Of a stretch of 64,000 bases of DNA, positions 32,505 to 39,848 are shown one piece after another. The position numbers were made by a program, and so were the translations under genes. The notes beneath the pieces were generated by a model that made no database searches, was not told where the DNA came from, and saw only the letters and a program-made list of their open reading frames with translations. Every line of letters starts with the position of its first letter. Within the stretch, counting starts at the first letter, position 1. The stretch spans positions 62,001 through 126,000 of the forward strand of contig NZ_JACHZF010000011.1 in NCBI RefSeq assembly GCF_014193375.1, in the 5' to 3' direction. Origin of the DNA: Halomonas campaniensis (GTDB lineage: Bacteria; Pseudomonadota; Gammaproteobacteria; Pseudomonadales; Halomonadaceae).

Positions 32505-34917
32505 CATTTCCCTCCCCCGCGGACTCGGCCCGATCGCCCTCGCCCACCTCCTCGTCGTTGCTGCCACGAGCGGCCTTCACGGCGTCACGGAAGGCCTCGA
32601 GCCGCGCCTGGACCCGCCCGTTGAGGCTCTCGGCGGGGAAGTTCCCGGCCTCGTCGGGTTCGCCGGGTACCTGGCCGGTCAAGAGGGCCAGCGCCTCGTC
32701 CACGTGGCGGATGCCATAGAGGTGGAAGTGGCCCGCCGCCATCGCCTCGCGCACCTCGCCCTTGAGCATCAGGTGCTCCACGTTGGCGGCGGGCAGGATC
32801 ACCGCCTGCCCGGCGAGTTCGCCGCGCACGCGGCAGACATCGAAGAAGCCCTCGACCTTCTCGTTGACCCCGCCCACCGCCTGCACTTCCCCGTGCTGGT
32901 TGATCGAGCCGGTCACCGCGAAGCGCTGGTCGAGGCCCACCCGCGCGATGGCCGACACCAGCGCGCAGACCTCGGCCACCGAGGCGCTGTCGCCCTCGAT
33001 GCCGCCATAGGACTGCTCGAAGGCCAAGCTCGCCGAGATCGACATCGGCCGTTCGCGGGAGTAGCGCCCGGCCAGGTAACGCGACAGGATCATCACCGCC
33101 TTGGAGTGGATGCGACCGCCCAGTTTCGCCTCGCGCTCGATATCCACCACCTGGCCGCTGCCTGGACGGGCCGTGGCGGTGATGCGGGTCGGCTGGCCGA
33201 AGGCGTAGTCGCCCAGCGCAAGCACGGAGAGTCCGTTGACCTGCCCCACCACACTGCCCTCGGTGGCGATCATCACCGTGCCCCGGGTTATGTGCTCATG
33301 GCTTCGCTCACGGATACGCCCGGCGCGCCACAGCTGCTGCTGTACCGCCTTCTCCACGTGTGCCCGGGTGATCACCGCCGTGTCCTCCTGGCCGGCCCAG
33401 TGATCGGCCTCCAGCAGCAGATCGCTGAGGTCCCGATGGCGGGCGGTGAGGCGCTGCTGGTCGTCGGCGAGGCGGCTGGCCCGCTCGATGGTCGCCGCGA
33501 CCCCGCTGCGATCCAGCGGGCGAAGCGCCGCTTCCCGGGCCAGGGTGGCGACCATCCGGGCGTAGAGTGCCAGGCTCTCCTCGTTGCGTGGCAGCTCGTC
33601 TTCGAGGTCGACCATCACCTTGAACAGCTCCAGGAACTCCGGGTCGTGCTCGCAGAGCAGGTAGTAGAGCAGCCGCTCGCCGAGCAGCACGATCTTGACG
33701 TCCAGCGGAATCGGCTGGGGCTCCAGGCTCACGGTGCTGATCAGCCCATAGGCCTGTTCCAGCGACTCGGTGCGGATCTCGCCGGCGCGCAGGATGCGCT
33801 TGAGGGTCTCCCAGGCGCCGGGCTGGGTCAGCACCCCGCGCACGTCCAGCACCAGGTAGCCGCCGTTGGCGCGGTGCAGGGCCCCGGCGCGAATCAGCGA
33901 GAAGTCGGTCAGCAGGGTGCCGTTGTGCACGTGGTGCTCGATGCGTCCCACCAGGTGCTGGTGGCCCGGCAGATCCTGGTAGATCACCGGCGCCCCCTCG
34001 GTGTCGGCGTTGTCCACCAGCAGGTTGAGGTGGAAGCGGCTGAACACCGCCTCCGGGGGGATCTCGGGCTCGTCGGAGAGGAAGGCGTCCACGTGCTGCA
34101 GGATCGCCTCGCGGATCGCCGCCACATGGGCGATTACCCCCTCCTCCTCCGCATAGCGCTCCTCGAGCTCGCCCAGGGGAGAGCCGATCGCCGACTGCAT
34201 CACCTCCTCGTTGAGCTGGTTGATCTGCTCGCGCAGTTCCTTGGCCAGGCGCGGCATGCGGCGGATCGCCTGGGTCAGCTTGCGCTGCAGGATCTCCACC
34301 GTGTGCTCGATGCGGTCGCGCTCCTCCTTGGGCAGCTTCTCGTAGTCGTCCGGCGACATCATCTTGTCATCGTCGGCCGGCGCGAAGGTGAAGCCGTTGG
34401 GAGTCGACAGCAGCAGGATGCCCTGCTCGCGCGCCTCGCGTCGCACCGCCTCGATGGCGTCGCGCTGGCGCTCCCCCATCGCCTGCTTCAGCTCCTGGAG
34501 GCGGTTCTGGTACTCGTCGCTCTCGAACACCGCCGGGATCGCCCCGCGCAGCTCCTCGACCAGCCCCTCGATGTCGCGCCGCAGCTGGCGGCCCGTTCCC
34601 GGCGGCAGCTGCAGGTAGAGCGGCACCGAGGGGTCCTCGAAATTGTAGAGGTAGCACCAGTCAGGAGGCGGCGACTCGTTGCGTGAACGATCGACCAGGT
34701 AGCGCCCCACCAGGCTGTGCTTGCCATGGCCGGGCTGGCCCAGCACGAAGAGGTTGAAGCCATCGCTGCGGATCGAGGTCCCGAACGCCAGCGCCTCCCT
34801 GGCTCGGGCGTGACCGCTGAGCAGGTCCAGCGACTCCAGCTCGCTGGTGACCTCGAAACCCAGCGCCTCCTCCGGGCAGGCCCGGTAGACCTCGGAAACC
34901 GTCAGCGCCTCGACCAT
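32494..34917 (-). CDS. Lon-related ATP-dependent protease (LonB/YcbZ type)
   Basis: 807 residues: an N-terminal AAA-type part with P-loop GQPGHGKHS (60-68; His replaces the usual Ser/Thr after Lys, as this family tolerates), a helical and coiled middle, LVLDVRGVLTQPGAWETLKR as the Walker B/sensor region, and a C-terminal S16 protease domain with catalytic Ser644 in EGDSASVAEV and Lys687 in GGVNEKVEGF, 43 residues apart as in Lon. A variable acidic tail follows. It degrades damaged or regulatory proteins. The ATG has AGGGAG upstream. Coupled to the stress protein downstream, it suggests a stress operon. Confidence 0.92.
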   Translation of the reverse strand: MVEALTVSEVYRACPEEALGFEVTSELESLDLLSGHARAREALAFGTSIRSDGFNLFVLGQPGHGKHSLVGRYLVDRSRNESPPPDWCYLYNFEDPSVPLYLQLPPGTGRQLRRDIEGLVEELRGAIPAVFESDEYQNRLQELKQAMGERQRDAIEAVRREAREQGILLLSTPNGFTFAPADDDKMMSPDDYEKLPKEERDRIEHTVEILQRKLTQAIRRMPRLAKELREQINQLNEEVMQSAIGSPLGELEERYAEEEGVIAHVAAIREAILQHVDAFLSDEPEIPPEAVFSRFHLNLLVDNADTEGAPVIYQDLPGHQHLVGRIEHHVHNGTLLTDFSLIRAGALHRANGGYLVLDVRGVLTQPGAWETLKRILRAGEIRTESLEQAYGLISTVSLEPQPIPLDVKIVLLGERLLYYLLCEHDPEFLELFKVMVDLEDELPRNEESLALYARMVATLAREAALRPLDRSGVAATIERASRLADDQQRLTARHRDLSDLLLEADHWAGQEDTAVITRAHVEKAVQQQLWRAGRIRERSHEHITRGTVMIATEGSVVGQVNGLSVLALGDYAFGQPTRITATARPGSGQVVDIEREAKLGGRIHSKAVMILSRYLAGRYSRERPMSISASLAFEQSYGGIEGDSASVAEVCALVSAIARVGLDQRFAVTGSINQHGEVQAVGGVNEKVEGFFDVCRVRGELAGQAVILPAANVEHLMLKGEVREAMAAGHFHLYGIRHVDEALALLTGQVPGEPDEAGNFPAESLNGRVQARLEAFRDAVKAARGSNDEEVGEGDRAESAGEGNDDR

Positions 34918-35003
34918 CGTGTTCTCCCTGCTCGTCAGCCGGCTATGGTGTCTGATTCATTCAAAGATGACTCATATAGCAGCAACGGTCGAGGGAGAGG
35001 ATA

Positions 35004-35018
35004 TGGAATAATATTCCA
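35004..35018. promoter_or_regulatory. Palindromic operator candidate 1 (TGGAA-N5-TTCCA)
   Basis: TGGAA, TAATA, TTCCA: a 15-bp inverted repeat 8 bp upstream of a -35 hexamer. The same arms and spacing recur at 35069-35083 downstream of the -10, so this looks like half of a two-site operator. It lies between the divergent Lon-like gene and the small ORF at 35111 and could control either. Confidence 0.5.
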
Positions 35019-35025
35019 CCAGATC

Positions 35026-35054
35026 TTGACTGCGACCTTGGTCTAAGACATAGT
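35026..35054 (+). promoter_or_regulatory. Promoter for the small ORF at 35111
   Basis: TTGACT (5/6), a 17-nt spacer, then CATAGT (4/6), with the expected start about 50 nt before the ORF's ATG. It is bracketed by the two TGGAA-N5-TTCCA palindromes. Confidence 0.5.
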
Positions 35055-35067
35055 GGCTCCAGAATCA

Positions 35068-35084
35068 ATGGAAATATTTTCCAT
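35068..35084. promoter_or_regulatory. Palindromic operator candidate 2 (TGGAA-N5-TTCCA)
   Basis: ATGGAAA, TAT, TTTCCAT: a perfect 7-bp-arm inverted repeat with the same TGGAA/TTCCA core and spacing as the site at 35004. The centres are 65 bp apart, about six helical turns, suitable for looping across the promoter at 35026-35054. Confidence 0.5.
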
Positions 35085-35110
35085 ATAGGCACCATTCAGG
35101 AGAGAGCACC

Positions 35111-35257
35111 ATGACCCACGAGCGCATCCCCACCATCTGGGACCAGCCCCTGCCCCGTAGCACCCGCAAGCCTCAATCGCAGCGGACTCGAGCCACCGAA
35201 CGCTTCCTGACCATCTGGAGCCGACCGGTCGCTCGACTCCCCGGTGCCGAGGTCTGA
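35111..35257 (+). CDS. Small protein of 48 residues, unknown function
   Basis: ATG preceded by a strong CAGGAGAG site 5-6 nt upstream and by the promoter at 35026. The protein is basic and polar and contains an imperfect internal repeat: PTIWDQPLPR near residue 7 and LTIWSRPVAR near residue 33. There is no membrane span or signal peptide. It is divergent from the Lon-like protease gene. The combination of promoter, paired operators, ribosome-binding site and repeat argues that it is real despite its size; no family was recognised. Confidence 0.6.
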   Translation: MTHERIPTIWDQPLPRSTRKPQSQRTRATERFLTIWSRPVARLPGAEV

Positions 35258-35339
35258 TCCGTCACTTCGGGAAGAACGTCAGGCGTCACTGCCGCAGGCA
35301 AGGGCCACCCCCACTCCGCCCGCGGTGACCCAGACAGCA

Positions 35340-35370
35340 GCAGGCCGCCGATCGATGATCGGCGGCCTGC
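35340..35370. terminator. Bidirectional terminator-like hairpin between small ORF and phasin
   Basis: A perfect 14-bp stem (arms 35340-35353 and 35357-35370, loop GAT) between two convergent genes. A second hairpin with an 8-bp stem (ACCCGGCC/GGCCGGGT, 35386-35405, loop CGAG) lies just after the phasin stop. Neither has a strong T tract. Confidence 0.6.
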
Positions 35371-35412
35371 TGGGATCCTTCCAGAACCCGGCCCGAGGGC
35401 CGGGTGGAAGTC

Positions 35413-35841
35413 TTACTTGGCTGCTGCCTTGGGAGCGGCTTCCTTGACGGCCTTGGTGGCGGTCTCGGTGGCCTTCTGGACGCTCTCCTGGGCCTGCTTG
35501 ACGCTACCCTCGGTCAGCTTCTGGCTCTGCTCGACGAAGTCCTGCTGCAGGGCCACGACCTTGTCGGCATCGCCCTTCAGGCGCTCGGTCAGCTCCTTGG
35601 CGACCTCCTGCTGCCCATCCAGGTAGCTCTTGAAGCCCTCGACGTCCTTGACCTCTACCAGGCGACGCAGCTGCGCCAGGTTGACGTCAGCATAGGCCTT
35701 GGTGGCGTCGAGCTGGGCACTGACCAGCTTCTCGGTGAAATCGACGGACAGCGCGGCAAAGGCGCGGGCCGGAGCGAAGAACATGGACTCGAACTGGGCG
35801 GTGTCGAACTGCTTGGTATCGAAAGCGAATGTCTGGGTCAT
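35413..35841 (-). CDS. phaP: Phasin family protein (PHA granule-associated)
   Basis: 142 residues, the size of PhaP1-type phasins. Hydrophobic N-terminal part FESMFFAPARAFAALSVDFTEKLVSAQ, then a long amphipathic helix and an Ala/Lys-rich tail (KATETATKAVKEAAPKAAAK) typical of phasins that coat polyhydroxyalkanoate granules. ATG 35841 has a TGGAGG site 8 nt upstream. It indicates that the host makes PHA, although no synthase lies in the window. The upstream region has TGC-rich inverted repeats that may bind a PhaR-type repressor. Confidence 0.88.
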   Translation of the reverse strand: MTQTFAFDTKQFDTAQFESMFFAPARAFAALSVDFTEKLVSAQLDATKAYADVNLAQLRRLVEVKDVEGFKSYLDGQQEVAKELTERLKGDADKVVALQQDFVEQSQKLTEGSVKQAQESVQKATETATKAVKEAAPKAAAK

Positions 35842-35892
35842 GATGAGAACCTCCAGGGTTCTTGGTGCCATGTAACGGGAGATCCCGCTCTA

Positions 35893-35928
35893 TGCACTGC
35901 ATGGTAGCAGCCATTTTTGTGCAGTGCA
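35893..35928 (-). promoter_or_regulatory. Inverted TGC-rich repeats in the phasin promoter (PhaR-like operator)
   Basis: TGCACTGCA (35893-35901) and its exact reverse complement TGCAGTGCA (35920-35928) are 18 bp apart, 52 bp before the phasin start. On the minus strand a possible -35 TTGCAC and -10 TACCAT overlap the two arms. PhaR repressors of phasin genes bind TGC-rich repeats; the assignment is by analogy. Confidence 0.4.
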
Positions 35929-35942
35929 ACATGAGATCTTCT

Positions 35943-35963
35943 CGGCCGCTTGATCAGCGGCCG
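35943..35963 (-). terminator. Hairpin downstream of the diguanylate cyclase gene
   Basis: A perfect 8-bp stem (CGGCCGCT with AGCGGCCG, loop TGATC) about 100 nt after the cyclase stop on the minus strand, with no T tract. It may separate the cyclase transcript from the phasin promoter. Confidence 0.4.
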
Positions 35964-36064
35964 GGAACCTCATCAGGAGCACCGGACGGGCCTGCAGGAC
36001 ACGGGCCGGAAACATCCGCCTCGTTGGCTTCGACGCCACAGCGACGGGCAGGCGGGCCATGCAG

Positions 36065-37198
36065 TCAGGGGCTGTCCACCCGATCCATGGGCATCACCCT
36101 TCCCGTCTGCCAGCCATCGCGTCCCTGGGCCTTGACCCAGTAGAGCGCCTGGTCCGCCGCGGCATAGGCCTCGGTGAAGGCCTCACACGCGGCAATGAAC
36201 TGGACCCCTCCCACGCTCAGCGTCACGTGGGGTCCTGCCGGATGGTCAGGATGGGACAGCGCTGCCCGGCGCACCTGATCCACTACCAACGCACACGACC
36301 GCTCGAGGGTGCCGGCGCTGTCACAGGGGAGCAGAACGGCAAACTCGTCACCGCCCATGCGATAGAGCCGCGCCTCGCCGCCCAGCGCCTTGGCAATCAG
36401 CGCGACCAGCTCACGCAGCAGGCGGTCACCGTCCGGATGGCCCAGGGCGTCGTTGTAGGGCTTGAAGTAGTCGATATCGATCAGGATCAGGCCCAGGGAA
36501 CGGCCGGCCTGGGCATCGATGTCGTCGTGCAGCGCCGTGCGATTGCCGATGCCGGTGAGGGGGTCGCGAAGCGCCTGGGCCATCCAGCGCAGGCTCTCGC
36601 GGGTCGCCCGGTCCGCCTGGCGGCGCCTGCGCTCGTGCATGCCCCAGAACCCCAGCCCCAGCAGGTAGATGGCCAGGCTGCCCATGAGTACCTGGGTCTG
36701 GTGACGGCGGGTTTCCTCCACGAACTGATTGGTCACCCGGGCGCGGCGATCGAGCTGATCCATCTCGATCTCGGTCAGGCAGCGGATGGGGGCCAGCAGA
36801 TCCTGGCTGAGCAAAGCCGGCGACGGCACGATACCGCGGCTCAGGGTGTCATGGAGCCCGTCCAGGCGCTGCAGGCTCGGCACGGTACAGGCATACTCGT
36901 TACGGTAGACGCCGATGTCGAACAGGCTGTAGCCCAGTTCGATCTGGAACCGGGCCCGCTGGGCGACAGCTTCGCTATCGCCCTCCTCGAGCAGGATACC
37001 CAGGCTCTCCTCCAGGTAGCGCCTGGAGCGAGTCGCCAGCTGCTGGCCGGTCAGGTTGCCCGACTGGCTGAAGTAGGCGTGGATCTCGGGGTGAACCCAG
37101 CGCGTCTCGTAGGTGATCAGCAGCATCAGGGCCGTGAAGCTCATCAGGCTCAGCGACAGCCAGCCGATATAGCGTCGCCTGACGCGGTGCCATCTCAC
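36065..37198 (-). CDS. Membrane-anchored diguanylate cyclase (GGDEF)
   Basis: 377 residues: helix 1 (about 11-30), a periplasmic sensor region of about 135 residues with no recognised fold, helix 2 (about 170-187), then a GGDEF domain with DPLTGIGNR, IDIDYFKPYND and the intact GGDEF signature at 282-286. It makes the second messenger c-di-GMP. No RxxD inhibitory site is seen ahead of GGDEF (GGEARLYRM), so product inhibition may be absent. The start is GTG at 37198, overlapping the upstream TGA stop as GTGA, so translation is coupled to the molybdopterin-fold gene. Confidence 0.92.
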   Translation of the reverse strand: MRWHRVRRRYIGWLSLSLMSFTALMLLITYETRWVHPEIHAYFSQSGNLTGQQLATRSRRYLEESLGILLEEGDSEAVAQRARFQIELGYSLFDIGVYRNEYACTVPSLQRLDGLHDTLSRGIVPSPALLSQDLLAPIRCLTEIEMDQLDRRARVTNQFVEETRRHQTQVLMGSLAIYLLGLGFWGMHERRRRQADRATRESLRWMAQALRDPLTGIGNRTALHDDIDAQAGRSLGLILIDIDYFKPYNDALGHPDGDRLLRELVALIAKALGGEARLYRMGGDEFAVLLPCDSAGTLERSCALVVDQVRRAALSHPDHPAGPHVTLSVGGVQFIAACEAFTEAYAAADQALYWVKAQGRDGWQTGRVMPMDRVDSP

Positions 37199-37677
37199 CG
37201 CGATGCCTCGATCCCGCGTATCATCCAGACCCAGTCGTTGAAGTTGCGCAGGTTGGCGGGATCGCGATTGCCATAGTCGCGCTCCACCAGGCGCACGGGG
37301 CCACGTTCGCGCAGGCCCAGGGGCTCCCCGTCATGATGGGTCACCAGGATCCAGTTGGGGTCGTCCCAGCCGCCCAGCGTCACCTCGTAGTCATCCCAGG
37401 CGGTGAAGGCCAGGCGCGCGGGCACCTCGCCGAACTGCTCCACCAGCAGGTCGCGGAACACCAGGCCGGTGATGTCGACCTCTTCCGCCAGGTAGGGATC
37501 GAAGAAGGTGAAGTGCACGTCGGCACGCTCGCGCAGCGCCGCGACCTCGACCCGACTCTCCTGCTCACCCTGCTGGAACACCACCACGTCGGGGCTGGCC
37601 AGGGCCACCCCGGCGGGCCAGAGGGGGAGACACACAAGGGAGACGAGCAGCCGGCGCACGTGATTGGCGGGCAGCAT
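37195..37677 (-). CDS. Secreted molybdopterin-binding-fold (sulfite-oxidase-like) small protein
   Basis: 160 residues from ATG 37677, which has an AGAGGA site 8 nt upstream; an earlier ATG at 37704 lacks one. Signal peptide RRLLVSLVCLPLWPAGVALA, then VDITGLVFRDLLVEQFG, LAFTAWDDYEVTLGG and GPVRLVERDYGNRDPANLRNFNDWVWMI, which resemble the core of the oxidoreductase molybdopterin-binding domain. It is much shorter than real sulfite oxidases and lacks the conserved cofactor Cys, so it is probably a binding or sensory protein rather than an enzyme. Coupled to the diguanylate cyclase, it may supply a periplasmic signal (inference). Confidence 0.7.
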   Translation of the reverse strand: MLPANHVRRLLVSLVCLPLWPAGVALASPDVVVFQQGEQESRVEVAALRERADVHFTFFDPYLAEEVDITGLVFRDLLVEQFGEVPARLAFTAWDDYEVTLGGWDDPNWILVTHHDGEPLGLRERGPVRLVERDYGNRDPANLRNFNDWVWMIRGIEASR

Positions 37678-37816
37678 GGCGGAAGTCCTCTGCGTAGTTG
37701 TCATTCGAGTTCTGGTTTTTTGGCGAGTGTAGCATGGCGTGTGAACCACGAAAGGAGCTCCCGCGCTGGCTACCGGACGACTTTCGTTCAGGGTCCTTTC
37801 AACTATATAAGGCAAG

Positions 37817-37840
37817 GCGCCGCGGCAAGGGCCGCGGCGC
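37817..37840 (-). terminator. Hairpin at the 3' end of the dctPQM operon
   Basis: A perfect 10-bp GC stem (GCGCCGCGGC with GCCGCGGCGC, loop AAGG) 36 nt beyond the DctM stop on the minus strand, followed by CTTGCCTTATATAG. A plausible terminator with a poor T tract. Confidence 0.55.
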
Positions 37841-37875
37841 GTTCAGGAGGAGCAGGAGTGGGTGGAGAGCCCGGC

Positions 37876-39204
37876 TCAGCGCCAGGAAGGGCCGCTCATC
37901 ACGTCGGGCAGCCAGGTGGCGATCCAGGGGAAGGCCAGCACCAGGGCCAGTACCACCAGCTGACAGGCGATGAAGGGAATCACCCCGCGGTACATGTGCT
38001 TCAGCGTCACCTCCAGCGGCGTGATGGCCCGCAGGTAGAAGATCGCCGGTGCCAGGGGCGGCGTCAGGTAGCTGGTCTGCAGCACCACCAGGAAGGCGAC
38101 GCAGAACCATATCTCGTCGAAGCCCAGCATCCGCACAATCGGCATCGCCACCGGCACGATGATCAGCACCACCGAGATCAGGTCGAGCACGAAGCCGGCG
38201 ATGAAGGCGATCAGCAGGATCAGCCCCAGAATCATCCACGGGCTTAGACCCGTATCCATCAGCAGCGACTGCACCGTAGCCATGCCCCCGGAGGCGAAAA
38301 AGACACCGGCAAACATGCTGCCCCCCAGCACGATCAGCAGGATCATGGCCGAGATGTTCATGGTCTTGATCGCCGCATGCCACAGCACCTCGCGATTGAG
38401 GTTGCGGTAGGCCAGGGCCAGCAGTATCGAGCCCAGCGCCCCGCAGGCCGCCGCCTCGGTCGGCGTGGCCAGCCCCATCAGGATGGTGCCCAGCACGGTG
38501 AAGATCAGCGCCATGGTCGGCAGCAGCGCCACCAGGGTGATGCGCATCCGCTCCGGCCAGTCGACCTCGTCCTCGGTCTCCACCACCCTGGGGGCCATCT
38601 CCGGCTTCAGGTAGGAGACGCCGATGATATAGATGAGGAACATCACCGCCATCAGGAAGCCCGGGATCAGCAGGCCGCTGAACAGCGCACCCACCGACAC
38701 CCCGGCCACCGGCCCCAGCACCACCACGGTGATGGAGGGCGGGATCGCGGTCCCCAGTGAGCCGCTGGCACAGATGGTGCCGGACATCAGGCTCTTGCTG
38801 TAGTGGTGCTTGAGCATCACCGGGATCGCCAGCATGCCGATCACGGCCTCGGTGGCGCCCACCACGCCGCTGGAGGCGGCAAACAGGGTACCCATGATGA
38901 TGGCGCCCACACCGAGGCCACCGGGCAGCCGCCGGGTCCAGAGATGGATGGCGCCGAACAGCCGCTCGGCGATCCCCGAGCGCTCGAGCATCGCGCCCAT
39001 GAAGATGAACAGCGGCACCGCAGCGAGGATCGAGTTGGAGGCAGTGTCCTCGATCTTGGTGAGCAGCTGATAGGCGGCGACATCGCCGAACTGGATCATC
39101 CCGAACAGGGTCGCCACCACGATCATCGAGAAGGCGATGGGGAAACCGGCGATGATGAAGGCCATCAGCGCCGGGAACATCAGCAGGGCCAGGAAGCTGC
39201 TCAT
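37876..39204 (-). CDS. dctM: TRAP transporter large permease (DctM)
   Basis: 442 residues with about twelve membrane segments. MGAMLERSGIAERLF near residue 75, GTLFAASSGVVGATEAVIGM, SGTICASGSLGTAIPPS and GLATPTEAAACGALGS are hallmark DctM motifs. It couples sodium entry to uptake of the solute delivered by the DctP protein at 39849. The ATG at 39204 overlaps the DctQ stop as ATGA, so the two subunits are made together. The frame continues upstream inside dctQ without homology. Confidence 0.93.
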   Translation of the reverse strand: MSSFLALLMFPALMAFIIAGFPIAFSMIVVATLFGMIQFGDVAAYQLLTKIEDTASNSILAAVPLFIFMGAMLERSGIAERLFGAIHLWTRRLPGGLGVGAIIMGTLFAASSGVVGATEAVIGMLAIPVMLKHHYSKSLMSGTICASGSLGTAIPPSITVVVLGPVAGVSVGALFSGLLIPGFLMAVMFLIYIIGVSYLKPEMAPRVVETEDEVDWPERMRITLVALLPTMALIFTVLGTILMGLATPTEAAACGALGSILLALAYRNLNREVLWHAAIKTMNISAMILLIVLGGSMFAGVFFASGGMATVQSLLMDTGLSPWMILGLILLIAFIAGFVLDLISVVLIIVPVAMPIVRMLGFDEIWFCVAFLVVLQTSYLTPPLAPAIFYLRAITPLEVTLKHMYRGVIPFIACQLVVLALVLAFPWIATWLPDVMSGPSWR

Positions 39205-39719
39205 GCCTCGCCCTCCTCGTCCAGTTGGCGGCCCAACAGCACCGCCAGCGACTTGATCAGCTCCGCGACCACCTGAAGGGCCAGCAGCCCGAAGCCCACG
39301 AACCACACCGTGAAGATGGGCCAGACCACCGGGTTCCACGCCGAGCGGCCGGAGCGCTCCTGCACCTGGAAGGCCTCCAGGGCATACTTCGACAGCTCCC
39401 ACACCAGCCATACCAGCACCGGCAGGAACAGCAGGTAGCCGACCACACGCACCAGGGCGTTGGGCCGCGGGCCGAGTTGCAGGCTCACCAGGTCCACGCT
39501 GACGTGCTGGCCCACGCGCAGCGCATTGGCCATGCCCAGCATGAAGATGGCGCCCATCACCATGTAGCTGATCTCGAACGCCCACAGGGTGGGACGGCCG
39601 ATCACATAGCGACTGAAGACCTCGGTGACCAGGGCACCGATCAGAGGGAAGATCAGCACGGCGCCGATCCCCCCGGCAAAACGGGTCAGGGATTCAATAC
39701 TCTTGATCAGGACATTCAT
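39201..39719 (-). CDS. dctQ: TRAP transporter small permease (DctQ)
   Basis: 172 residues with four membrane helices (about 15-35, 50-68, 88-108, 132-152) and the DctQ signature TLWAFEISYMVMGAIFMLGMANALRVGQHVSVDLV. Forms the membrane complex with DctM, whose start overlaps its stop. It is separated from the solute-binding gene by 129 bp containing a stem-loop. Confidence 0.92.
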   Translation of the reverse strand: MNVLIKSIESLTRFAGGIGAVLIFPLIGALVTEVFSRYVIGRPTLWAFEISYMVMGAIFMLGMANALRVGQHVSVDLVSLQLGPRPNALVRVVGYLLFLPVLVWLVWELSKYALEAFQVQERSGRSAWNPVVWPIFTVWFVGFGLLALQVVAELIKSLAVLLGRQLDEEGEA

Positions 39720-39752
39720 GGTTCAGGTTCCGATTGCCTGGAAACGGCAAGA

Positions 39753-39784
39753 CCCCGACGGGCCCTGATGAGGCGGCGTCGGGG
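39753..39784 (-). terminator. Stem-loop between dctP and dctQM
   Basis: CCCCGACG and CGTCGGGG pair as an 8-bp stem around a 16-nt loop in the 129-bp gap. TRAP operons often carry such a structure, which keeps binding-protein mRNA more abundant than permease mRNA by partial termination or 3'-end protection. No T tract is seen. Confidence 0.5.
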
Positions 39785-39848
39785 CCAGGGAAGGCGACAG
39801 CGGACGCAGGCGGCGGGTGATCCGCCTACGCGCCCACGAGGCTTGCGA

